From Zygnema cylindricum (taxonomy: Eukaryota > Streptophyta > Zygnematophyceae > Zygnematales > Zygnemataceae), in contig JBBHKE010000441.1 in the NCBI GenBank assembly GCA_037447655.1, positions 25,530-89,529 on the forward strand: a stretch of 64,000 nucleotides of DNA, given 5' to 3'. Below, one piece after another: positions 33,257-43,525 of this stretch. Position 1 is the stretch's first letter, and the number at the start of each line of letters is the position of its first letter. Both the position numbers and the translations under genes were made by a program. The notes under the pieces are model-generated. The model made no database searches, was not told the origin of the DNA, and saw only the letters and a program-made list of their open reading frames with translations.

Positions 33257-34294
33257 TGCAATTCTATGTCCTCCATTGGACCACAAAACATAGGGAGCCT
33301 CTAGATAGTATTTAAATAACCCACTTCAAGCCACAACCAGTGCTATCCAGGAAGGCAAAATGATAGTTTGACTGCACCCCTCTGCAGCCTGGACTCCCCT
33401 GAGTTCGTAGCAAAATGAATCACTGAAAACGGCCAACCAGCCGATAAGTTATAAGCTGGCAAAAATGCCAATTTATACAACCTCTCAAAGAGAGAGAAGA
33501 CTATCTACCAGATTTTTCTAAGTCCTAGCTCCCTCTCACAACCCCTATCTACTAACTGTACAAACCTATCACAATATCGTACAGTACAAATAAGTACTAC
33601 TGCCGATGTACTTTTTGTACAACCTTTGTACGACAAGGCCATTTCGCGGACGCGTGTCCATTTTCCACTCGTCCGTACGTTCCTCGGAATTCCCGCGACT
33701 GAATGTTATTTCTCCAAGTGGCGCCAGGTCATGCCACGTCGCTAAATGCCAATGTGACCATTCCGGGATTTCAACGATGATGTGCGCCGTTGGATTTGAC
33801 TCGAAATGCAATCTCAACCGTTATAAATACTTGCGCGATATTTGTTTCGCTATCGAAACATAAATACGATGTATCTGTTTCAAAGTAGTATCGTACTACG
33901 TACTATATAAAACTGTATCCATGCATGTGTATAGAGTTTCAGTTAAATGAATTTGTTCCCTTCTAAATAAATATATATTTATCACATACAATAGCATTTA
34001 GCATTGGTCCTAGTCTTATAGGATAAAGCTGACCGCTATCGGCGAACTTGACGAACAGCAACTACCGGGATCAAATTCTGGGTCCGTCAGGTATATTTTT
34101 AGTAACCTACTAAAAATAAATTCCTGTTGAACTAAGGCATCCATGGATCAATCACCCTCTCTATCCTTCAGTGACTACAACAATTATGGGGGCTAGAGAG
34201 AGGAGGTGGAGGCAAGCAATCCATCCTTTTCTTTTCCTTTTATACTATCATATTTAAACCTAGAAAATACTTTAGAAATCTATTAATTTCAACA
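33257..34294 (-). repeat. 5' LTR of copia element 1
   Basis: The partner of 27894-28928. The LTR should hold the promoter and terminator. It ends at the primer site on its left side and at the GGTCC duplication on its right. Confidence 0.95.
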
Positions 34295-34432
34295 GGTCCC
34301 GCATAACACACAATACCCGATTTAGCGATATATCATCTTTCTGTGTAGCAATTTGTCACATCGTCACGTCAACATCGGCGAATTTGGTATCACCACTTAA
34401 TTAAAAGAGAGCTCATTCCTCATGGCTCATGT

Positions 34433-35321
34433 CAGAGGTCGCAAACGGTCAACCGAAACCATGACCGATCGTTAATCGACCGGCCGCGCCGGATCTGGAA
34501 CGGATTCGGTTGCCAAATTTTGAGGGCCAGGCTGTTGCGGTCGGTTGATTCACCAGAAAAAAAGGGTCGGATACGGTCGGTTAACCAAAAAACCAAAAAA
34601 AATGAAAATTTTGTACTGTCCATACAATCCAACATTATTGTACTTTGTACTCTTTGGTATTGTGGAAGTACGTGACATCATGATTAGCGTCGCAAATCTG
34701 ACACGGTAGTAACATCATTTTTTTCGCAAATCTTAGGGAACGCGACAAAGCGTTGTAAATCTGACACGGTACACCGCGAATCATTATTTGACTGTAGAAA
34801 TTGTTAGAATAAAGAAAAAAATAGCGTCATTCATTCAAATTTAGTGTTAGGAGACGTGGCAGATTATGGTCCATGTCTTTAAATAGTGTAATTTGTTTTA
34901 TTTAAGGTATCAATGTCAAAATTTTGGGGTGCCGATATAGAGTACATAAGGCTAATAAAGATTCACGGTGTAGTACACTATTCATTTCACAAATCTTAGG
35001 GAACGCGACAAAGTGTCGCAAATTTGACATGTTAGTAAACACTATTCATTTCGCAAATCTAAGGGAACGCGACAAATCGTAATTATTGGCTTATTCATAT
35101 GTTGTATATTAGATAATTTTGTACTTTTTCGGTTACGGGCGGGCACGGTTAGTCCCGAGGAATCGAGTTTCGGTTAACATTTATTTTCGTAAACGCCGGT
35201 CGGTTAGCGGTTAACAATTTTGGAGCGTGACATAACCCGGTCGGGCGTCGGTTATTCAGATTTTGAAAATAAAAAAACGGTCGGGTTCGGTTATGTAAAA
35301 TTTTGACTTTTGCGACCTCTG
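34433..35321. mobile_element. hAT MITE, family 2, with exact 8-bp duplication
   Basis: The termini CAGAGGTCGCAAACGG / TTTTGCGACCTCTG fit the hAT YARNG start. GCTCATGT is duplicated exactly at 34425-34432 and 35322-35329. The interior holds CGACCGGCCGCGCCGG and CATAACCCGGTCGGGCGTCGG plus repeated AATCTTAGGGAACGCGACAAA phrases. It is interrupted by the TA-MITE at 34772-34970. Confidence 0.85.
34772..34970. mobile_element. TA-flanked MITE nested in the family 2 hAT MITE
   Basis: The left end is CACCGCGAATCATTATTTG and the inverse right end CACCGTGAATCTTTATTAG. TA is at 34770-34771 and 34971-34972. Removing it rejoins ACACGG-TA-GTACAC, next to the repeated CTATTCATTTCGCAAATCT phrase of its host. 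Confidence 0.75.
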
Positions 35322-35329
35322 GCTCATGT

Positions 35330-37357
35330 TCATCGTCTCCGCATCCTCTCTCCGATGTAGCGTCACGCGATGCCCTACGTTACCCAACCGTAACTGCAGG
35401 CGTCAAATATGATCCACCGTTGCCCTGAATGACTTCAAAGTTCAAACTTCAAAGTTCAAACGGAACCCATGTGCGAAATGTCAAAGCCATGTGCATTAAA
35501 CAAAGACCGCGCCGTTGACGTTATCCAGCCCTTACATGTGGACAAATTCTAGCATTTGCCAGCTGTCAGTCTGTAACGCCTACAGGACACATCGCGCAGC
35601 CAACCAAACCACGAGCGCCGTGTCTGCTTTCTGACCCGTAAGGCAGAGCACCTGAAAAAGTACTCAACGTGTCACGCTTATGTAAGCCCGCAGCCGTGGC
35701 GACCTCTGAAGTCTGAACCCAACCAAACTAGCCAAAGAACAAACAAAGGCATCCGTACAGACACGAAATTTCAGGTGTGGGTTTTGCCGCGACTGCACTT
35801 TGATGATAGGTAGATAGGCCCTCGATGGGTTCCACCTGGATTACAAAGCGCCTGTCGTACAGATTTTGTTTCAACCGAACATCGAATCTGAATGCCAAGC
35901 CGAATCCTTGTCGTGTCCCTCGCTTGTCAAAAAGTGTACAGTTCCATTGGATCTGACAGCCTGACGTCGACAAAGCATCCACAATTCAAATTCAAAATTC
36001 AAATTTACGATCCTCCGCCAGCTGCAGGGCACTATCCCGACGCGTCCTCATCTGTTATCGTAACAGCCTTCACAGACGGCTAGAGACGACGTTCACATTT
36101 TCCGGCCCGGCAGTCCGGCTTGGACTGTACGATGCCTTCCGATTAAGTACATCATCACATTTTGCCAGCCTCTAATTTGTTTCTTACCTCAGAATCTGAC
36201 ACGTACCAATTTCGTAATGGAGAGTTGTTCTGTTGTTCACGTTCCATGCCCTTTCGTGGGGGTGACCAAGCGGCAGGCGTGAAAGCAAGGAAGAAACATT
36301 CGGCATGGTTGACCAGCAATGCCACGTGTCCAGCATTGACGTCCCCCGTTCCTTTTCGAATTTGTATCTCCTCTAGACTTCCAAAACCTCTTACGACGAG
36401 TATCTTTTCCCCTAACAACTACGCGATTGTACAGTTCAGTGCAGTACAGACAGGGTTCCTTACATGTTTCCCCGGTATGGTGAGCCCGAAAAACGCACGG
36501 TTCAGTACTGTACTGTACTGTATACTCTCGTACTATACTTTGCTCGCTACATTACTATTCATAGAAGTGTACGCATTCTACTTTGCGTACAATTCCATTT
36601 TGTGTGAGTCGATCATAGGTTAACTGTACGACACGGTGTTCTGTGCAAACAAAAACAGTAAAAGTGCGTGAAGTACGGCGAGCGCATCCAGCACACTCTA
36701 AATTTCTAAGCGTGCGTAACCTTTGGACATAGAAAACCTGACGTCAGACCATCTGAAAATTTTGAGTCTAATTGGTTTTTAAATTTTGTTTTCACGATAA
36801 ACGGGAAGTTAAATGCTTAAAAATAAAAACCAAATATTCAACACTGTGGGACGGCACTGTACTGAGTTTAGGACCCTCTTCCGGCACTGCACTGATTCTG
36901 TATTGTATTAAGTTTGAGTCTTTGAGAACCCGTACTATACAGGTTCTCGTGTAGTACAAGAAAACGAATATTATACTATTTTGCAAAATATTATACTTTA
37001 CGCGCGTACTATTTTGCTCATTAAACCTACGGTCTCGATCCTCTCCAAAGAACAGCAAATCAAACAAGAAATATCTGTATGGTAGACGTCCTGTGGCGCC
37101 ATGCAATCATCCAGCGAGGCCCTACAGAGCTGCGTTTCATTTCATGCCTTCCGTTGTACCGTATCAAAGTTGCAGTCATCTTTTGCCAATTGTCACTGAC
37201 CATCCTGCCGTAGAATGGATGTTCAAACGTTGCAGAGACATGAAGCTGTGAGACATGACATCACTTCTTACAAGGCGGGAAAGTTGCTTGCTCCAGCTTC
37301 AGTAACTCCGACAGTTTTCTCTTAGGCTCTCTTACACTCGACCTCCTCTCTCATTTG
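35330..37357. other. Upstream region of the 37358 gene, no gene recognised
   Basis: Higher GC than the neighbouring repeats and mostly unique. A GCCACGTGTCC G-box-like motif lies at about 36321. The short frames (for example 36162-36623) have no identifiable motifs. The last few hundred bases are presumably promoter and 5' UTR of the next gene, with CT-rich runs just before its start. Confidence 0.4.
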
Positions 37358-39448
37358 ATGATGCGGCTGTTGATAATGGGAATCCTTGGAGCAGTTGCGG
37401 CGGGCACGTTGTTCTCCACAGTTGGAAAACTTCGTAGGAAAGTGTCAAGTAAAGGTAGTCTTCGTGGCAGTAATAGTTCTAAAGACCTTTCTCTCACTGT
37501 TACCGACACAGCCGATGACAGTCAAGATGCAGATGATGATGGCGGTGGAGTCCATGCTCCTTGTTGTCCCTCTCTCTCCAGTATTAGGAGCTTTTCTCCG
37601 AGAGAGATGTCTACTGCCAGTGGAGCAGTAGCAGCAGTGGAGAGTCTTCCCTCCAATGAAGGGAGAGAGAGGGGAAGGGCCAAGCAACGTCACCGAAGGT
37701 CAAGGAGTAGACATAGTCTTGACGACACAATGTTACGAGCGGGAAGCTGTTCGGGAGAGTTAGTATTAGGTGGTAAGTCAGGAGAGCTGGTTATGAAGTC
37801 GTTGGGAAGTACAAAGTCAGGAGAGTTATTGGTGAAGCCTGGAGAGATAACTGTTAGTAAGTCTCGTGATTTTGTAGGGAAATCAGGAGATTTAAAGACT
37901 AATTATGTCCCTAATGGTGTCCCTGTCCCTCGCAAAAAGGGCATTTCAAAGAGTGGCTTGAAAAATGTCTCAGATCGACTGTCCGAAGCTCAACATTTGG
38001 ATAGTAATTCTGTTGCGGAGCCTTTGGATAATAAGGACAAAAGTAGGTTTTTAAGTTCATCAGATGAATGCTTTGTAGAAGACGTTGACTCATTACCTGT
38101 GGCACGTGTGATCACATTCCCTGATTCGAGTTCGACAGGGTTTGCAAATGAAGGTTTTCCTGGTACGGAAACCTTGGCAGTTGGAACTATAAGTGGTCTC
38201 GACTCTTCCCAAAGGAAAACAAGTATCCCGAGGATAGTAGTTGGAGAGAGATGTGACCAAATGTTTACGACTGTCACAGGTGTGGATATTCAGAGAGGAA
38301 GCAATGGGAATAATGTTAATGACAGGGTTGGGCTTGATGACATGTCAGATGACGTGGATGAGGGTTGGGAAGTGATGGAGGAGCTTTTGACTCAAAGACA
38401 GTCTCAACTGTCTCAACAGTCTCAACAGGAGGATGGTGATTCGAATCTCGAGTATTTTGATGCGGACGACGGTTTTGACAGTTTTGATTTTATTCCAGAG
38501 GATGGTCAGGAGGTAGGAAGGGCAGTAGACATAGAAATAAAGAAGACTTACGATGATGTGGACTCAGAGAAATCAGCGAAAGTTTTGGAAGAGGCGTGGG
38601 AGCTTGTAACTCATTTAATGGAGCTTGAGGAGGCTATTTCTAGTGTAGGAGGGAAGGAGGTAGAGCGAGCTCCTCCTCTTTCTTCGGAACAGTTTGAGGC
38701 CATGTTTGGTAATCACTCTGATTTTGAAAGATCTTTGGATCAAAAACACAGGCGATGGTTTACGGATTACAGTGATCTATGCGAACTGCCCACAAGTGAC
38801 AGTGGAGAACTCAGTAGGGTAGGTTCTATGGACTATAAAGCCCTTAGGGGACACATGGAGGCGTTAAGTGGCAACACGGGACAACAACACTTGGAGAGAT
38901 CTCATGGCGATGTCACAACTTATGCGGACGCCATCATCGATCATCAAATACGACGTTATCCCGCTTCCTATAGATCTCCAGACAATGCTGAGATCAACAA
39001 TGGTTTGGAGAGTACTTTTCAAGATGGTATTGCTAGCAATAATGCCAGAGGACTGACAGATAGAGGGATAGGAATAGAGACAGGTCAAGGAAGCCCAATT
39101 CAAGGAAGTCCACGATGGTCCGATGGAGAGGCCCCGGTAGACGCCGATTTGGCCGAGGGAGAAGGATCTGGACAAGAAGAAGCCCTAAATATAGAAATGA
39201 GTCCGAGTGACGCCAGTGCTTTAGCAGAAGCTTTGGCTTCGGTTCCTTTAGTCACCTGTCCTCCAAGAATAGAATCAACAGAACTTCCGGTGACCAAATT
39301 GAGGGTTAGTAAAGAAGGTCTTCCTCTTAATAAGGATGGAGCGTATGAGACAGAGATTTGTACGACTTGTTGGTTTAGGGGAGAGGGAGGAGATCCCTCC
39401 CTCTATATATTTATTACTTTGTCGTACAGAAGTACAGACTGTATTTAA
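37358..39448 (+). CDS. Uncharacterised acidic/Ser-rich protein with N-terminal hydrophobic anchor (696 aa, possibly the 5' exon of the next gene)
   Basis: I do not recognise this protein. The frame runs 696 codons from the first ATG at 37358; the preceding in-frame TTG is not a start. Residues about 3-20 (RLLIMGILGAVAAGTLFSTV) are hydrophobic and followed by basic residues, so a membrane anchor is likely. Residues 110-185 contain degenerate repeats of SGEL (SGELVLGG, SGELVMKS, SGELLVKP, SGDLKTN). The middle is very acidic (DDVDEGWEVMEELL, YFDADDGFDSFDFIPEDGQE), with Gln/Ser runs and a predicted helix AKVLEEAWELVTHLMELEEA. It ends with SDASALAEALASVPLVT. The final 30 or so codons before the stop look like non-coding sequence. 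In-frame donors at 39307 (AGG then GTTAGT, phase 0) and 39343 (GTATGAG, phase 2) would each join in frame to the next ORF through acceptors at 39467-39470. The LAEALA motif also recurs in that ORF, so a single gene is plausible. Confidence 0.7.
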   Translation: MMRLLIMGILGAVAAGTLFSTVGKLRRKVSSKGSLRGSNSSKDLSLTVTDTADDSQDADDDGGGVHAPCCPSLSSIRSFSPREMSTASGAVAAVESLPSNEGRERGRAKQRHRRSRSRHSLDDTMLRAGSCSGELVLGGKSGELVMKSLGSTKSGELLVKPGEITVSKSRDFVGKSGDLKTNYVPNGVPVPRKKGISKSGLKNVSDRLSEAQHLDSNSVAEPLDNKDKSRFLSSSDECFVEDVDSLPVARVITFPDSSSTGFANEGFPGTETLAVGTISGLDSSQRKTSIPRIVVGERCDQMFTTVTGVDIQRGSNGNNVNDRVGLDDMSDDVDEGWEVMEELLTQRQSQLSQQSQQEDGDSNLEYFDADDGFDSFDFIPEDGQEVGRAVDIEIKKTYDDVDSEKSAKVLEEAWELVTHLMELEEAISSVGGKEVERAPPLSSEQFEAMFGNHSDFERSLDQKHRRWFTDYSDLCELPTSDSGELSRVGSMDYKALRGHMEALSGNTGQQHLERSHGDVTTYADAIIDHQIRRYPASYRSPDNAEINNGLESTFQDGIASNNARGLTDRGIGIETGQGSPIQGSPRWSDGEAPVDADLAEGEGSGQEEALNIEMSPSDASALAEALASVPLVTCPPRIESTELPVTKLRVSKEGLPLNKDGAYETEICTTCWFRGEGGDPSLYIFITLSYRSTDCI

Positions 39449-39477
39449 AAAGGTTGAGTGCGGTTCAGAGTCTTTCT

Positions 39478-41244
39478 ATGAATCCTGGCACCAGTCAGGC
39501 CACCAGTAGTAACAGCTCCTTTATGAGGGGAGGTACATCTGATTTGTCTTTTCTGCCGGAAGGTTTATCTGCAACCAGTGGGATGCCGTCAGCATTGCTG
39601 GTGAGAAACGAAATATTTTTTTAACGTTATGGAAAGGTTTTTCTTTCTGTTTTTTTTTTTTTTTGCTATTTTTAGTGTTTTTAGTGTGCTTATTTGTTGT
39701 TGATGGTTTTTTTAGGTTATTTCTAGAATTTTTGATTTGCTTTTTAAGGATTTTTTTTTGGGTTAATATGTGGGTGGGTATTGTTATCAGAATTTTTGTC
39801 AAACGATGAATTTGGTTTTTCACGTTTTTTTTTTTTTTTGTTGTTTCTTTATTTTTCCTTTTGGAAAAGATGCTTCACTTTTTTTTAATTTAACCCAGAA
39901 ATGTAGTAAACAAAGGATGTACGGATTTTCCTTTAATTTTTTTGGCGTTTTGTAGATAGGGTTTTGAGGTTGTTATGTTCATTTTTTTGTTCGACAAATA
40001 CAGAAAATATGAAAACCTATCGAACAAAATACTCTGCCAAAATTTATCTGTATGACCTTCTCCCTATCTCCCTCTCTCCCTCTCTCCCTCTCTCCCTCCC
40101 TCTCTCCTCCCTCTCCTCCCCCCTCTCACTCGCTCCTCCCTCTCCTCTCCTCCCTCCCTCCCCCCCTCCCCCCCCCTCCCCCCCCCCCCCTCCCCCCCCC
40201 CCCCCCCCCTCCCTCTCCCCCTCCTCCTCCCTCTCCCTCTCCAGGCCCAGCTTGGGTTGCCTCAAGGAGGCGTAGGGGGAGGGAATCTCGCATCGATCGA
40301 TCCTTCTGTTCTCCTCCACATTGCCAATCTTCAGGTAACCTTTTAATCCTTAACGATTAAAAGGATTAATTTTTTATTCCTTTTTAACTTTATTAATCCT
40401 TAATGTGACGACTTTTTTAATCCTTAATTTTTTAATGGGACTACTTTCAAAACTTTAATTTCAAACCTTTAAAGTTACCTTTTAATCCCTAAACCTTTTA
40501 ATTTTATACCCTTTGATCCTTAAACCTTTTTATTCTTTACTTCAACTTTTAATTATTTATGCGTCAATCGTTTAACTTTTTGAAACCACAATTTCCAAGA
40601 ACTTTACCCGTCAATCCCAAACCTTTTAGTACAATATACTTCAACTTTTATAGTTTACCCTCTAATCCTTAAACCTTGTAATGCTATATTTCAACTTTTA
40701 ATGCTTTACCATTTTAATCCTTTGCCTGAATCATCAGGTAGGGTTCTTTACCATTCTCAAGTTTTTGCATGACATTCCCAATTTTTTTGGTATCGTTCAT
40801 TCCTTTTGCTTATCACTTTTAAGATTTTTCATAACCATGTATTGGAGAGGGAGTGATGGAGAGGGAGAGGAAGAGGGAGAGGATGAGGACACCATATTTC
40901 TGTTTTTATTCTAACTATCCTTGGATATTTATATAGCCTTTTTGGGGCTTTTTGTACTTTTCTCAAACTTCATTTTGACATTATTCTAATTGTCTGTTAT
41001 CCTCCTTGCATTTTTCTACAACCCTCTCGATTTTTCTTCACCACTTCTTAAACTTTTCTCTACAATTTTCGTTTTTTTCTTCACCTTTCTTGATTTTGTC
41101 TCGACAATTCTTAATTTATCTGCCATTTCTTCAACTTCTCTTGAAAAATTCTCAAATTTTCCTTCACGATTTCTCAAACTTTTCTCGACGAGATGTCTCC
41201 TCCCCTTCACAAAAAATTGTAGTTATTCTAGACGATCAAAAGTT

Positions 41245-41300
<56 letters not shown>

Positions 41301-43525
41301 CCCCTCCCCCTCCCTCCCTCCCTCTCTTTCTCTCTCTCTGCATTTGGCAGAACATGCAGAATTTGTTACAGCAACAACAACAGCAGCAGCAACAGACGCA
41401 CCTTTCCGGAGTTGGAGGAGGAGGAAGTGCCACGTGTCAGCTTCCTAGTGGAGGAAACGCTCCCGCCTTATTGGCCGGACAAGCCGCCATCGTCCAGGGT
41501 TTACAAGGGGGTTTTGATTTAGACAGACTGGCCCAAGCTCAACACCAATTGGCGAGTTTAAATCAGTTGAGAGGGGCGAGTGACGAACTCGCGGCTTTAC
41601 GGAATAGTATCCACACTAATAATGTTAACAACAGTAATGATAACAACAACAACAACAATAGGAATAATAGTAACCAATCGTCCTCGTCGTCTTCGTTAGG
41701 TTTAACGAATCTTTTAGGAGCTTCGGTGGGAGGGAACTATATGGGTAACAACATGGGAAATAACGCTTTGTTGGTCCAATTACTTGCTCAACAACAACAG
41801 CAAAAACAGAATCTATTGCAAAGTGAACAAAGTCAACAAAGTCAGTTACAAAGTCAACTGCAAAGTCAACTGCAAAGTCAACTGCAAAGTCAAATACAAA
41901 ATCAGTTACAAAACCAACAGGAACAGCAAAAACAGCAACAGGAATTGCAGGATTTGCACTTATTAAGGGGGGGAGGGGGAGGAGGAGGAGGAGGAGAAAT
42001 GGGGGGCTTAGGGGTAAGTTCAAATCCTACCACACTTGCAGAAGCTTTGGCTTTAAGAGGGGGAAGTACAGGAGGAGGACTTAATTCCCTTTTTGGAGGA
42101 GATTTAGGAGTGGCGTTCAGAAATAGAGGGATAGTGGGAGGAGGAGGGATGCAAGGGGGGGGGCTGGGAGGAGCGAGTCTCGCAGATTTAGAGGCCCAAG
42201 CTCAATCTCTTAAAAATTTGGGAGGAAGTGGGTATACCCAATTTGGTGTGGGTCAGGGTTTGGAGATGGATACTAGGCTGGAAGGGGGAGGAGGAGGAGG
42301 AGGAGGAGGAGGAGGAGCAGGAGGAGGACTTAATCCGCCAGATCAATTATGGGATAGAAATGATATTCAAGGAAGAGGAGGAGAAGACATGGATTTGAAT
42401 TTGAAGCGGATGGAAATGGAACGAGGGATGGGAGGGAGAGGAGAGGTAGAAGGAGAACAAGGCAGTCAAGGGAGACGAGGAGAGTGGGAAGAGGAGAGAG
42501 AGAGAGAACGCTCTCATGTGAAAATTGAACCGACTGAAGATCTCCAATATGGAAATGAGCAACAGGTTTTGGCTGGAAACATAAAGAGGGAGGTTGAGGG
42601 AGGCTTGAAGGGGAGAGAGGAGGGAGGAGGAGTAGGAGGGTTTGAAGGGGGAGGGGAGAATGTGGATTTTGCAAAAAAAAAAGAAGTAAAGTTAGGAAGG
42701 GGCGAATCAGGGGAACCTGGAAATGGTGATGAGCTTTTAAATTCATTTTTCCGACAGGTAAATGGTTTAGGTTTTTGTCTTTTTTCTGTGTTGTTTTAGT
42801 TCCCATTTATTTTTACTATATGTATTATGAAAGTGTGTATGTAAATATGGTTTCCCTGTTGTTATATAGTTTTCAGTGTTCTCGGTTTTATAAACAAATA
42901 GTGTTCTGTTACTACAAAATAATGTTCTCTAGGTTTCAATTATAATCGATAATTTCTATTAATAGATCCTTAAAAATAACCGCTTGTTTTTAATAAGGAA
43001 AAGGGAACAACAAAACAAATTATTTTTTGATTTTTTAACAACTAATAATAATACGTCATAAGAATAATAATTATAATAATATTAATAATAATAAGCAATA
43101 ATAAACAATAACAGGAAAAATTAACAATGAATAATAACAATAATACCAACAATGAGGTCAGAATCATATGTCTAATACAAAATGCTATTTAAATAATAGA
43201 ATGAAAGTCAGCTTTTTAGTAACCACCTTTTCTTTAAATTCATCTATTTAAAGTATGTAGCGCATTTGTTTGCAGACATTTTTTTTTCTATGTTTTCGAA
43301 AAACATTTTTTTTTTGCTCAAACCTGTTTTTCACCCTCGGTTTTTAGTACGATTGTTTTTTTGTTAGTGAACGTTTCGTTGCCCATTTCTTTTCTTTTCT
43401 TATCTTTTCTTTTTTCTTTGAAAACTAATTTTTGTAACCAATAATTTGTTGATATATACTTCAAAAAAATTGGGCATTTGCAGGATTCGGGTATACCAGG
43501 AGGAGATATGGGAGCTAATCTTTAA
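39478..43525 (+). CDS. Gln/Gly-rich putative nuclear regulator, four exons (553 aa)
   Basis: Exons are 39478-39600, 40245-40334, 41351-42757 and 43484-43525. All introns are phase 0 with GT-AG borders (GTGAGA, GTAACC, GTAAAT; acceptors CCAG, GCAG, GCAG), and the stop is TAA. Exon 1 reads MNPGTSQATSSNSSFMRGG, exon 2 LGLPQGGVGGGNLASIDPSV, and exon 4 DSGIPGGDMGANL. Exon 3 begins NMQNLLQ with a poly-Gln run. It continues with DLDRLAQAQHQLASLNQLRG, an Asn run, a QLQS tandem repeat, two poly-Gly runs, and two psi-K-x-E sites (VKIEPTED and NIKREVEG). Low-complexity Gln/Asn/Gly with SUMO consensus sites suits a transcriptional co-regulator, but no DNA-binding or catalytic domain is visible. The ATG is the first in the exon. 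The gene may be fused to the frame at 37358, and the terminal exon could be longer by alternative splicing. Function is unassigned. Confidence 0.7.
40063..40242 (+). repeat. Extreme polypyrimidine tract before exon 2 acceptor
   Basis: About 180 nt almost wholly C/T, including long C runs, ending directly at the CCAG acceptor at 40241-40244. A second tract of about 90 nt (CT dinucleotides, 41250-41340) precedes the next acceptor at 41350. They probably act as oversized polypyrimidine tracts. Confidence 0.8.

Larger units (their letters stand above)
27894..34294 (-). mobile_element. Complete but inactive Ty1/copia retrotransposon (element 1)
   Basis: Boundaries are exact. The 5-bp target duplication GGTCC lies at 27889-27893 and 34295-34299, and the LTRs at 27894-28928 (1035 nt) and 33257-34294 (1038 nt) start TG and end CA in the coding orientation (minus). 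The internal order on the minus strand is primer site, gag with zinc knuckle, integrase, RT, RNase H, polypurine tract. Integrase before RT is the copia order. The LTRs differ at many positions and the polyprotein is cut into at least seven frames by stops and shifts, so the insertion is not recent. Confidence 0.95.

Noticed and set aside
36162-36623. 153-codon plus-strand frame
   Set aside because: No motif and biased towards the GTAC-rich sequence common in local repeats; could not be supported as a gene.
40044-40360. Pro/Ser and Gly/Glu frames over the C/T tract
   Set aside because: Low-complexity translation of an intron pyrimidine tract that ends at a 3' splice site.
41006-41350. Upstream extension of the Gln-rich exon 3 frame
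   Set aside because: The extra 115 codons cover the CT microsatellite and an AT-rich intron; a consensus acceptor at 41350 in phase with exon 2 explains the frame better.
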